Source: Actinomycetota bacterium (GTDB lineage: Bacteria > Cyanobacteriota > Vampirovibrionia > Obscuribacterales > Obscuribacteraceae). Taken from it: 6,743 nt of DNA. The stretch is from NCBI GenBank assembly GCA_903970355.1, contig CAJCIF010000028.1, positions 1-6,743 of the forward strand, given 5' to 3'. A model generated the notes under the pieces. The model saw only the letters and a program-made list of their open reading frames with translations, did no database searches and was not told where the DNA came from. Of the stretch, positions 1 through 6,024 are shown piece after piece (position 1 is the first letter of the stretch; each line of letters opens with the position of its first letter). The position numbers were made by a program, and so were the translations under genes.

Positions 1-625
1 CATAAACGATGATTTTTTACCCACTGATATACAGGCAGCAAAGCCACTCTTTGAAGCAGCAAAAGAGAATGACGGATTCGTTGTTTTGTCTCTCGAATTG
101 CCTGTTGCAACAGCTTTGGAATCGGTCAAACAGGCCCATGCCAACGGACTGAAAGTGATGTTGGATCCAGGCGGCATGCTGAAAGGAGCTGATTACAATG
201 AACTGCTTCAGCAAAAAGTTCATTTGATCAAACCAAACGAACACGAAGCAACAATGCTCACTGGCATACCGGTAAAAAGTGCCGGAGATGCGTTGCAAGC
301 GGCACACAGACTGCGTTCTTTCGGCATAGCCAATGTCTTGATCACTCTTGGGGAACAAGGGGCATTGCTCGTCAATGAAAACAGCGAGGTTTTGATTGAG
401 ATTCCCAAAATTGCGCCCGGTCCGATACGAGACCAGACTGGTTGTGGCGATCAGAGCATGGCCGCTCTTTGCGCTGCATTGATTGAAGGCCACACGATAA
501 CAATTGCAGCACAACTGGCAGTTTTAGCAGGCACGCTCGAATTCTACAAAGAAGGAGTCGTGCCAGTCACAAAGGCTGAGCTGGAAAAGGCTGGGCACTT
601 CGAATCGATCGCGTCCGTTACTTAG
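1..625 (+). CDS. PfkB/ribokinase-family carbohydrate kinase, C-terminal part (5' end outside window)
   Basis: The frame is open from base 2 to a TAG at 623-625, giving 207 residues of a protein that is usually about 300 long, so the N-terminal third is missing. Family signatures, numbered from the first in-window codon: a KPNEHEATMLTG block (77-88), the ribokinase-family sequence before the phosphate-binding region; LITLGEQGALL (113-123); and DQTGCGDQSMAAL (144-156), the anion-hole and catalytic-base motif, with Asp150 as the expected base. Proteins of this family transfer the ATP gamma-phosphate to a sugar or nucleoside hydroxyl in the cytoplasm. The substrate cannot be told: the substrate-binding lid lies in the missing part. 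The last motif is unusual, GCGDQS in place of the common GAGDAF, but the catalytic Asp is kept. The 3' end overlaps the convergent exbD-like gene by 8 bp. Family assignment is firm; the specific sugar is unknown. Confidence 0.88.
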   Translation, partial: INDDFLPTDIQAAKPLFEAAKENDGFVVLSLELPVATALESVKQAHANGLKVMLDPGGMLKGADYNELLQQKVHLIKPNEHEATMLTGIPVKSAGDALQAAHRLRSFGIANVLITLGEQGALLVNENSEVLIEIPKIAPGPIRDQTGCGDQSMAALCAALIEGHTITIAAQLAVLAGTLEFYKEGVVPVTKAELEKAGHFESIASVT

Positions 626-1046
626 TCGGTTTGATCGGCAGCACTCGCAATTGCTTAATTTTGCAACCGGCTGCCGCGTCCATAACAGCAACAACATTCT
701 TTTGCAGTGCATCAGGATCGGATTGAAGATTGAGGGGAATGTCTTCCTTGCCGGCTTTTTGTTGTTCGGCAGTAATGGCCTTCGCTATATCATCGGTGGT
801 TGGATTAACGATCGTGCCATTGATTCTTATTTGTTGTGTGTCTGTAACTTGCACATCAATCTTTGGCCCCTTGTCGGGATCAGAGGGCTTAGCAGCGCCT
901 TGTGACGGCGGATCAACTTTTAGAACAGTTTGATTAACCAGAGGCGCAATTAGAATCATGATGACCAGTAAGACCAAAAACACGTCGGTTAACGGGGTAA
1001 CGTTAATCTCCGTGAATGATTCACCGGCTTTGCCGCCCATTGCCAT
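618..1046 (-). CDS. ExbD/TolR-family biopolymer transport protein
   Basis: This 142-residue protein has the standard ExbD/TolR plan: a short cytoplasmic N-terminus, one membrane helix at about 20-38, and a periplasmic domain from about 60. The signature INVTPLTDVFLVLLVIM (14-30) contains Asp21, which corresponds to the membrane Asp that carries protons in ExbD and TolR. The C-terminal part (DIPLNLQSDPDALQKNVVAVMD, read at 102-123) matches the family's periplasmic fold, followed by a basic tail. Such proteins use proton motive force, with an ExbB/TolQ/MotA-like partner, to energise outer-membrane transport or envelope constriction. No ExbB/TolQ partner is adjacent: the upstream gene is divergent and the downstream gene convergent, so this appears to be a single-gene unit. 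The first ATG (1046) is chosen over Met3 because GAGGAA sits 8 nt upstream. ExbD and TolR cannot be told apart here. Confidence 0.93.
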   Translation of the reverse strand: MAMGGKAGESFTEINVTPLTDVFLVLLVIMILIAPLVNQTVLKVDPPSQGAAKPSDPDKGPKIDVQVTDTQQIRINGTIVNPTTDDIAKAITAEQQKAGKEDIPLNLQSDPDALQKNVVAVMDAAAGCKIKQLRVLPIKPTK

Positions 1047-1054
1047 AAGTCAAA

Positions 1055-1060
1055 TTCCTC
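1055..1060 (-). promoter_or_regulatory. Ribosome binding site of the exbD-like gene
   Basis: On the minus strand GAGGAA lies 8 nt upstream of the ATG at 1046. A second in-frame ATG occurs two codons later (1040); the spacing favours the first one. Confidence 0.7.
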
Positions 1061-1088
1061 AAGTGATCGAGAGCATCAAATATATAAG

Positions 1089-1117
1089 ATACTAAGTTTG
1101 AGCAGTGTTAGCTACAA
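1089..1117 (-). promoter_or_regulatory. Weak candidate sigma70-type promoter for the exbD-like gene
   Basis: On the minus strand TTGTAG (1112-1117) and TAGTAT (1089-1094) are separated by 17 bp. The -35 matches the consensus only in TTG and the -10 in four of six positions. It would give a leader of about 35 nt ending at the good ribosome binding site. The surrounding DNA is AT-rich, so chance matches are likely. Confidence 0.3.
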
Positions 1118-1118
1118 C

Positions 1119-1130
1119 AGGAATATTCCT
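1119..1130. repeat. Perfect 12-bp palindrome in the divergent intergenic region
   Basis: AGGAATATTCCT reads the same on both strands and stops being symmetric at the next flanking base. It lies between the divergent exbD-like and LMF-like genes, 1 bp upstream of the candidate minus-strand -35 box. Position and symmetry fit a homodimeric regulator operator. No regulator is encoded in the window and a single short palindrome can arise by chance. The rest of the 200-bp gap shows only an 8-bp palindrome, TCAATTGA (1147-1154), and no strong promoter for the plus-strand gene. Confidence 0.4.
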
Positions 1131-1246
1131 AGTTTTCGTTCACAATTCAATTGAGGCGCGTCGCAAACCGCTTTTCTGCCGGTTGACAAGCTGAGTTGGC
1201 GGAATCAGAAGGTTACAATCAGAGCTTTAAGTAAGACTCGAACATT

Positions 1247-2773
1247 ATGACTAAGCTCCGCTTTCAGCTAACGTCCTGGCTATTCACACGCTGCTTGGGC
1301 CTTATTTACCTGTTTGCATTTCAATCTGTGGCTTGCCAGATTGTTGGCCTGATAGGTGAACGCGGTATTTTGCCGGCCGGCATTATGTTGGATTCACTGG
1401 GGAGCCAATTCGGTATTGAGCACCTCTGGCTCTTCCCTACCGTCTTCTGGCTGAACCACAGCGATCTCTTTCTGCAAGGCATATGTTGGTTTGGCTGCTT
1501 ATTGTCACTGCTGGTAGTGGCAGGTGTTCTCGTTGGTCCCAGTCTCCTCTGTTTGTGGTTTCTGTACCTTTCAGTGATAACTGTCGGGCAAGACTTCCTT
1601 TGTTTTCAGTGGGACATACTTCTTGTCGAAGCAGGATTTCTGGCAATATTCCTTTCTCCCTGGTGTGTTCTTGAACCCTGGATTGGCGGAAAGGTAAAAA
1701 ACTTTGCGCCTTCGCACATGGTCATATGGCTGTTGCGCTTTCTCATTTTCAAATTGATGCTTCAATCCGGTATCGTCAAAATACTGAGCGGCGATCCTAC
1801 TTGGCTTGCTCTTTCAGCACTCGACTATCACTATTACACTCAGCCGCTGCCCACGCCCGCCGCCTATTTCGCCGCGCACTTTTCACCAACTTTCAATCAC
1901 TTTTGTTGCATGATCATGTTCGGCGTTGAGTTGTTGGCACCGTTTGCTATATTTTTAGGCAGGTGGGGGCGCATCTTTGCCGCTTCTGCTTTCATCGGCT
2001 TTCAATTGCTTATTATGGTGACCGGCAACTATGCCTTCTTCAACCTGCTTACGATCGCACTTTCGCTCACTCTTCTGGATGATCGCATTCTCGTACGCAT
2101 ATTACCTGGATCCCTTTCACTGCCATATAGGGTAGCGCGGGAGCGCATTTCAACCGGTTTGTCTTTTGCATCAATTTGGCGAAGAGTAACGATATACGCT
2201 GCAACAACACTAATTGCAGCTCTCACTGCCGGCCATCTAATCGGATATCACAGCCTGCCGCCCTTGGCACTTTCATTCATGCGCGGTCTGACCAGCTTTT
2301 ACTTTGTGAACACCTACGGGCTGTTTGCTGTTATGACAACTGAACGGAATGAAATCATCGTCGAAGGCTCAAATGACGGCGAGCACTGGCAGAACTACGA
2401 ATTTATCTTCAAACCAGGTGAACTCAACCGCGCACCGCCGATAGTAGCACCTTATCAACCGCGTCTAGATTGGCAGATGTGGTTTGCGGCGCTCGGGGAC
2501 TATGAAACCAACCCCTGGTTTGCCAACCTTATGTTTCGACTTTTACAAGGTTCGCCCGAGGTCTTACAACTGTTAAAGACCAATCCGTTTCCGCAGAGCC
2601 CGCCTAAATACATGCGAGCTGAACTTTATAAATACACGTTTACTGAGCCCAGTGAGCTTTCCAAGGACGGCACCTGGTGGAAAAGTGAATTTGTTCGTTA
2701 TTACCTGCCACCAATTAGCCTGCGCGGCCGTCTAGATGAGTCAGAAGCGGGCGAAAGCCGCGATATTCACTAA
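1247..2773 (+). CDS. Lipase maturation factor (LMF) family polytopic membrane protein
   Basis: This 508-residue protein has a hydrophobic N-terminal part with roughly eight to ten membrane segments (about 13-35, 73-112, 122-142, 157-178, 217-237, 243-278, 313-334) and a soluble C-terminal domain (about 345-490). Blocks typical of the LMF1/LMF2 family are present: GxxGxLP-like GERGILP (37-43); GQDFLCFQWDILLVEAGFLA (114-133); RFLIFKLMLQSGIVKILSGD (164-183); HYYTQPLPTP (195-204); TGNYAFFNLLTI (259-270) followed by LLDD; VNTYGLFAVMTTER (354-367); and YQPRLDWQMWFAALGDY (403-419). In animals LMF1 is an ER membrane protein required for folding of secreted dimeric lipases; the function of bacterial members is not established to my knowledge. 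The start is supported because the N-terminus aligns with the expected first helix, although no good Shine-Dalgarno precedes it. It heads a tight same-strand run with an MBOAT and an SGNH protein, so a role in envelope acylation or in maturing an exported esterase-like protein is inferred. Confidence 0.87.
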   Translation: MTKLRFQLTSWLFTRCLGLIYLFAFQSVACQIVGLIGERGILPAGIMLDSLGSQFGIEHLWLFPTVFWLNHSDLFLQGICWFGCLLSLLVVAGVLVGPSLLCLWFLYLSVITVGQDFLCFQWDILLVEAGFLAIFLSPWCVLEPWIGGKVKNFAPSHMVIWLLRFLIFKLMLQSGIVKILSGDPTWLALSALDYHYYTQPLPTPAAYFAAHFSPTFNHFCCMIMFGVELLAPFAIFLGRWGRIFAASAFIGFQLLIMVTGNYAFFNLLTIALSLTLLDDRILVRILPGSLSLPYRVARERISTGLSFASIWRRVTIYAATTLIAALTAGHLIGYHSLPPLALSFMRGLTSFYFVNTYGLFAVMTTERNEIIVEGSNDGEHWQNYEFIFKPGELNRAPPIVAPYQPRLDWQMWFAALGDYETNPWFANLMFRLLQGSPEVLQLLKTNPFPQSPPKYMRAELYKYTFTEPSELSKDGTWWKSEFVRYYLPPISLRGRLDESEAGESRDIH

Positions 2774-2774
2774 T

Positions 2775-2780
2775 GGGAGG
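2775..2780 (+). promoter_or_regulatory. Ribosome binding site that decides the start of the 125-residue protein
   Basis: GGGAGG is placed 7 nt before the ATG at 2788. The longer reading would start at the ATG 2773-2775, which shares one base with the LMF-family stop codon, but this motif would then lie inside the coding region and nothing comparable precedes that earlier ATG. Confidence 0.65.
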
Positions 2781-2787
2781 TCCGGGT

Positions 2788-3165
2788 ATGCTAACCAACA
2801 GATGGAATCTTGATGGACAGTTGTTCCAGATTCTAAGTACCATCACGGAAAAACTGCAAAATCAGAACGTCGATTCATGCCGGAACGAAATAATCGATCT
2901 CGCTATAAAAACACACAGACTCTGCCCTTTGCGTTTCTCCGACAATGATCTTGACAAAGCACTTCATGATGCCTGCCTTACCAAAGGCATTCAAGAAGCC
3001 GTCTCCATCTTTCGTCTCGCTCGAGAAACGTGCGATCGAACAGACAATGTTCAAACAGACAAGGGTCCAAATTTGACACCGGAAGAAATAGAGATAACCG
3101 AACGCTATCAATTTCTGTTTCAAACAATCACGCTAGTACCAGCGGAACACAAGCTGCAAACCTAG
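2788..3165 (+). CDS. Unrecognised small soluble protein (125 aa) between LMF-like and MBOAT genes
   Basis: I do not recognise a family. The protein has no signal peptide and no membrane helix, so it is probably cytoplasmic. It reads as mostly helical: an amphipathic stretch at about 8-42 (LDGQLFQILSTITEKLQ, then a segment around Ile35-Ile40), a second at about 53-80 (DLDKALHDACL, IQEAVSIFRLARE), then a polar linker (82-97) and a last helix beginning LTPEEIEITERY (96-107). It has four Cys at 31, 46, 63 and 82, without a CxxC pair, so no clear metal site. The start at 2788 is chosen for the GGGAGG ribosome binding site; a five-codon longer form from 2773 is possible and would overlap the preceding stop by one base. 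The same strand, tight spacing and good ribosome binding site make it a real gene. Its position suggests an accessory or regulatory role in the acylation module, but that is inference only. Confidence 0.75.
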   Translation: MLTNRWNLDGQLFQILSTITEKLQNQNVDSCRNEIIDLAIKTHRLCPLRFSDNDLDKALHDACLTKGIQEAVSIFRLARETCDRTDNVQTDKGPNLTPEEIEITERYQFLFQTITLVPAEHKLQT

Positions 3166-3188
3166 AAGATGTGAACGGTAAAAGGTTT

Positions 3189-3223
3189 TCAGGAGCCCAG
3201 CGTGTTATCATCTGGGCTCTTGA
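3189..3223 (+). promoter_or_regulatory. Stable hairpin in the leader of the MBOAT gene (attenuator-, terminator- or processing-like)
   Basis: Arms 3189-3200 and 3212-3223 pair over 12 positions, with one G-U wobble and a core GAGCCCAG/CTGGGCTC, around an 11-nt loop. The hairpin is followed by TTTCTGTT, an imperfect U-tract, so it resembles a weak intrinsic terminator. It ends only 12 nt before the MBOAT ATG (3236), which leaves no room for another promoter; full termination here would silence the MBOAT gene. Partial termination (stepping down expression of the downstream acylation genes), RNA processing or translational control are therefore more likely. The left arm contains AGGAG (3191-3195), a Shine-Dalgarno sequence that would be hidden in the folded form. 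Confidence 0.6.
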
Positions 3224-3249
3224 TTTCTGTTGCCAATGCTTTTCAATAG
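3202..3249 (+). CDS. Candidate 15-codon leader ORF overlapping the MBOAT start
   Basis: AGGAG at 3191-3195 is 6 nt upstream of a GTG (3202), the best ribosome-binding context in this leader. From that GTG a frame of 15 codons runs to TAG at 3247-3249, encoding a hydrophobic peptide (MLSSGLLISVANAFQ with GTG read as Met). The frame covers the right arm of the hairpin and ends 11 nt beyond the first base of the MBOAT ATG. Ribosomes translating it would open the hairpin and stop beside the MBOAT start, a layout suited to translational coupling by reinitiation. The MBOAT ATG itself has no recognisable Shine-Dalgarno. There is no codon-usage or conservation evidence, so this remains a hypothesis. 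Confidence 0.3.
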   Translation: MLSSGLLISVANAFQ

Positions 3250-4711
3250 CTTCACCTATCTGGTCTTTTTGCCCCTTGTAGTAGCGCTTCACTGGGCGCT
3301 GCCGGAGCGCTTTCGCAGACCCCTGCTTCTGGCTGCCAGCTATATCTTCTACATGAATTGGATGCCTGCCTATGGGCTTTTGATTCTCGCGCTAACATCC
3401 GTGAACTTTGCTTTAGGCCTGGCGATATCCGAGCGACAAAATGAGCGAAAGAAACTTTTACAGCTTGGTCTTGTTTTCAATATCGGAGCGCTGTGCTTTT
3501 TTAAATATGCGAATTTTTTGATTGATTCAGTGCTGCAATCCACTCACTGGTTAGGCGCAGCGGCTCGCTCCGAAGCTTTGCTCACTGTTAAATTTCCAGA
3601 ACTGAATGTGATCCTTCCTCTCGGTATTTCCTTTTTCACCTTCGAATTTATTCATTACATTGTTGATGTCTACAGAGGGAGTAAACCGGTCAAAAACTTC
3701 TTTGACTTCGCCCTTTTCGCGGCCTTCTTTCCTTCCCAGATTGCCGGTCCTATTAAGCGTTTTCAGGACTTCATGCATCAGTTGGACCATCGCCTCGGAT
3801 TCAATAGCGTTGAGTTTCGCACTGGCATTTTTCTCATACTGCAAGGATTATTCAAGAAAGTTGTGTTGGGAGACAATCTCGGCATTCTTGTAACACATGG
3901 ATTCACTCATATTGGTCAGTTGGGAATGGTAGATGCCTGGCTGGCTATGGCTGGATTTCAATTTCAAATTTTCTTTGATTTCTCTGGATACACCGACATC
4001 GGCAGGGGTTCAGCACTGCTACTCGGTTACAAGGTGCCGGAAAACTTTGATTGGCCTTTCATATCCGCCAACCTCACAGAGTTCTGGCGGCGCTGGCATA
4101 TGTCGCTTTCCACCTGGCTGCGAGACTATCTCTTTATACCTTTAGGTGGATCGCGTGGCACACCAAATATGGTGCGTCGCAACGTCATGCTCACCATGAC
4201 GATTGGTGGTTTGTGGCATGGTGCAGCCTGGCACTATGTTTTGTGGGGCGCTTTTCACGGCGCTGGGCTGGTCTTTTCGAAAGACTGGCATGACTTTGTT
4301 TCGACCAAACCCCTTTTAGCGAAACTGCGAGAAAGCAAGGTTTGGCACTACAGCGGCGTCTGCGTCACTATGCTTTTCCTTTTCATAGCCGGCACAATTT
4401 TTAGAGCGGCCAATCTTGGCGATACTGCTCACATGCTTGAGCGCTCGCTAAGTTTTGCTCCGCCTGGCGAACTGACAACACTCTTTTTGCAATCTACTTT
4501 CCCGGCTTGTCTTTCTGTTTATGTAGCTTTTCTTGCAGTACGTGCCTGGTTGGACAAACACGAAGTCGACCTCAAATTGCCAATGCGCCAGTTTCTGGTC
4601 TGGTGGGATTCGTCAATGCATGTACGCACAGTTGCCTATGCCACGGTCGCAATCGCGACAGTTGGATTTGCGCCCGGCAAGATTGCACCCTTTATTTACT
4701 TCCAGTTTTAG
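3236..4711 (+). CDS. MBOAT family membrane-bound O-acyltransferase (AlgI/PatA-like)
   Basis: The 491-residue polytopic protein matches bacterial MBOAT enzymes along its whole length. The start is the ATG at 3236, because MLFNSFTYLVFLPL is the standard family N-terminus; the TTG two codons upstream adds nothing. Signatures: LPLGISFFTFE (127-137), QIAGPIKRF (168-176), FFDFSGYTDIGRGSALLLGY (246-265), NFDWPFISANLTEFWRRWHMSL (read at 270-291) with the conserved His288, RDYLFIPLGGSRG (296-308), GGLWHGAAWHYVLWGAFHG (324-342) with the presumed catalytic His328, and the typical end APFIYFQF (484-491). MBOAT proteins of this group take an acyl group from a cytoplasmic donor and pass it through the membrane to an extracytoplasmic acceptor. 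AlgI and DltB are known examples. The SGNH protein 10 bp downstream is the expected transfer partner. The acyl donor and the acceptor (polysaccharide, peptidoglycan or other) cannot be named from sequence. It lacks a clear ribosome binding site and is preceded by a hairpin. Confidence 0.95.
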   Translation: MLFNSFTYLVFLPLVVALHWALPERFRRPLLLAASYIFYMNWMPAYGLLILALTSVNFALGLAISERQNERKKLLQLGLVFNIGALCFFKYANFLIDSVLQSTHWLGAAARSEALLTVKFPELNVILPLGISFFTFEFIHYIVDVYRGSKPVKNFFDFALFAAFFPSQIAGPIKRFQDFMHQLDHRLGFNSVEFRTGIFLILQGLFKKVVLGDNLGILVTHGFTHIGQLGMVDAWLAMAGFQFQIFFDFSGYTDIGRGSALLLGYKVPENFDWPFISANLTEFWRRWHMSLSTWLRDYLFIPLGGSRGTPNMVRRNVMLTMTIGGLWHGAAWHYVLWGAFHGAGLVFSKDWHDFVSTKPLLAKLRESKVWHYSGVCVTMLFLFIAGTIFRAANLGDTAHMLERSLSFAPPGELTTLFLQSTFPACLSVYVAFLAVRAWLDKHEVDLKLPMRQFLVWWDSSMHVRTVAYATVAIATVGFAPGKIAPFIYFQF

Positions 4712-4721
4712 AGAGTGAGAA

Positions 4722-5933
4722 ATGCCTACCGCTGCTAAATCTGGAATATTGCACGAACCGGAGGTGATTGATCTCTTTAAAGAGCGCCCCCGCAGCCGAC
4801 TGCGAATCGTTTTTGAAACCATTGCGGCCTGTCTTTTCGCAATCGTTTTTCTGGAAGTCTTTTTCCGGTTGTGTGGTGTGGGCGGACAGGAATTTCTGCA
4901 ACCGGATTCCAAATTCGGCACAGCGCACATACCCAACAAACAGGTCACCTGGCGACTGGAAGGTTATTCAGATAACTACCTTAGTTCTTGCGGACTGCGC
5001 GACACAGAACACCAATTTGCCAAGCCAAACGGTACGTACAGAATTGCTTTTTTGGGAGATTCTGCAACGGAAGGTCTGCAAGTAGATTTGAATGAAACAT
5101 TCGGCAAAGTGGCAGAACGCATTCTGAACGAAGAGCTCTCCACGCGCCACTATTCGCACGACGGTAAACTGATTTCCAACTTCGAAGTAATTAATTTCGG
5201 TTGCTCGGGGTATTCCAATGGTCAAGAACTTCTTCAGTATCGACAAGATGTGACGCGCTACAATCCCGACATTGTCTTTTTGCTGTATAACCGCGGTGAT
5301 TCAACCGAAAATTCTCTTGAGCCGATCAACCGCCCTACGGCTGAACCACGCCCTTATTTCTACGTGGACAAGAACCAGATATTAAAGCAAGATGATGCCA
5401 TTCTGCTAGCGAACGCAGACAAGCTTGCACCAAATCCGGTATTGGATTTTCTGCGGAACAACAGTAGGATTTACGGTGCTTTCAGTCAAATGAACATGTC
5501 ACTAACCCTGAATGAATCACGGTATCGCAAATTGCGTTTGTTTTTAATGAAACTGTCCGCTTCAAAACAAAAGCAGAATTTGCCTGCAACAATCAACTAC
5601 CCAAAACAAGATGCGCTCTTAGTGACTTGTTCTGTGCTGCAAGAACTTGCTGCTGAAGCACACGTGCAACATACTAATTTGTGCGTTATGACTTTTCCAA
5701 ATTGGGTTAATGACCCCGTTCTGGCCGCGCAATACGTCATTTTTGAGCCTTTCGCTAAGGTGATTGGCGCTCAATATCTTGACCTCACCAAACCGTTTAA
5801 AGCTGACGCGCAAATGCGCGATGACTTCTTGGAGTTTCACTTTTCGAAACGTGGTCATGCGCTTGTGGCTCGAAAGGTGGCAGACATTGTTACCGGCGCC
5901 CTCGACAAAGAAAAAGCGACAAAATTTCGCTGA
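4722..5933 (+). CDS. Membrane-anchored SGNH/GDSL-hydrolase-like protein, probable acyl-transfer partner of the MBOAT
   Basis: The 403-residue protein has a cytoplasmic basic N-terminus, one membrane helix at about 29-50 and an extracytoplasmic domain. The SGNH blocks are visible in order: block I FLGDSATEGLQV (110-121) with nucleophile Ser114; block II INFGCSGYSNGQELLQY (157-173) with oxyanion Gly160 or Gly163; block III FLLYNRGDSTEN (186-197) with Asn190; and block V EFHFSKRGHALVA (371-383) with catalytic His373. The Asp normally two or three residues before that His is replaced by Glu371 (ExH), or Asp368 may serve instead. SGNH proteins beside MBOATs, such as AlgJ and AlgX, handle or transfer acetyl groups during polysaccharide acylation, and a free esterase is the alternative. 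The ATG at 4722 follows the MBOAT stop by 10 bp, with a purine-rich GAGAGTGAGA upstream, so the two genes are almost certainly cotranscribed. The fold is secure; the reaction is inferred. Confidence 0.88.
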   Translation: MPTAAKSGILHEPEVIDLFKERPRSRLRIVFETIAACLFAIVFLEVFFRLCGVGGQEFLQPDSKFGTAHIPNKQVTWRLEGYSDNYLSSCGLRDTEHQFAKPNGTYRIAFLGDSATEGLQVDLNETFGKVAERILNEELSTRHYSHDGKLISNFEVINFGCSGYSNGQELLQYRQDVTRYNPDIVFLLYNRGDSTENSLEPINRPTAEPRPYFYVDKNQILKQDDAILLANADKLAPNPVLDFLRNNSRIYGAFSQMNMSLTLNESRYRKLRLFLMKLSASKQKQNLPATINYPKQDALLVTCSVLQELAAEAHVQHTNLCVMTFPNWVNDPVLAAQYVIFEPFAKVIGAQYLDLTKPFKADAQMRDDFLEFHFSKRGHALVARKVADIVTGALDKEKATKFR

Positions 5934-5962
5934 TTCAATTACCTATATTTGTGCGATATACT
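5934..5962 (+). promoter_or_regulatory. Weak candidate promoter for the PAS-domain gene
   Basis: TTCAAT (5934-5939) and TATACT (5957-5962) are separated by 17 bp, directly after the SGNH stop codon. The -10 matches five of six consensus bases; the -35 matches only three. It would give a leader of about 55 nt. No terminator-like hairpin follows the SGNH gene, so read-through from the upstream unit is an alternative. Confidence 0.35.
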
Positions 5963-6024
5963 TCTCTTAAAGAAACTCATGCCTCGTCAACCACGCACCG
6001 GATGATTACAAGGGCAGGAAGATC

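Noticed and set aside
17..514. Long minus-strand open frame opposite the kinase gene
   Set aside because: The plus-strand frame has clear PfkB motifs; the minus-strand translation is Cys- and Phe-rich with no recognisable domain, as expected of an antisense shadow.
1183..1219. TTGACA (1183-1188) and TACAAT (1214-1219) as a promoter for the LMF-family gene
   Set aside because: The spacer is 25 bp, far from the usual 16-18, and neither box has a partner at normal distance.
2747..2761. Small GAAA-tetraloop hairpin at the end of the LMF-family gene
   Set aside because: It has only five base pairs with a bulged G and no T-tract; it is too weak to call a regulatory element.
2773..2787. ATG overlapping the LMF-family stop codon as the start of the 125-aa protein
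   Set aside because: GGGAGG is correctly spaced for the ATG at 2788 and would be inside the coding region of the longer form; the longer form is kept only as an alternative.
3230..3235. TTG start two codons upstream of the MBOAT ATG
   Set aside because: The family N-terminus begins MLFNSF, which matches the ATG at 3236, and the TTG has no better ribosome binding site.
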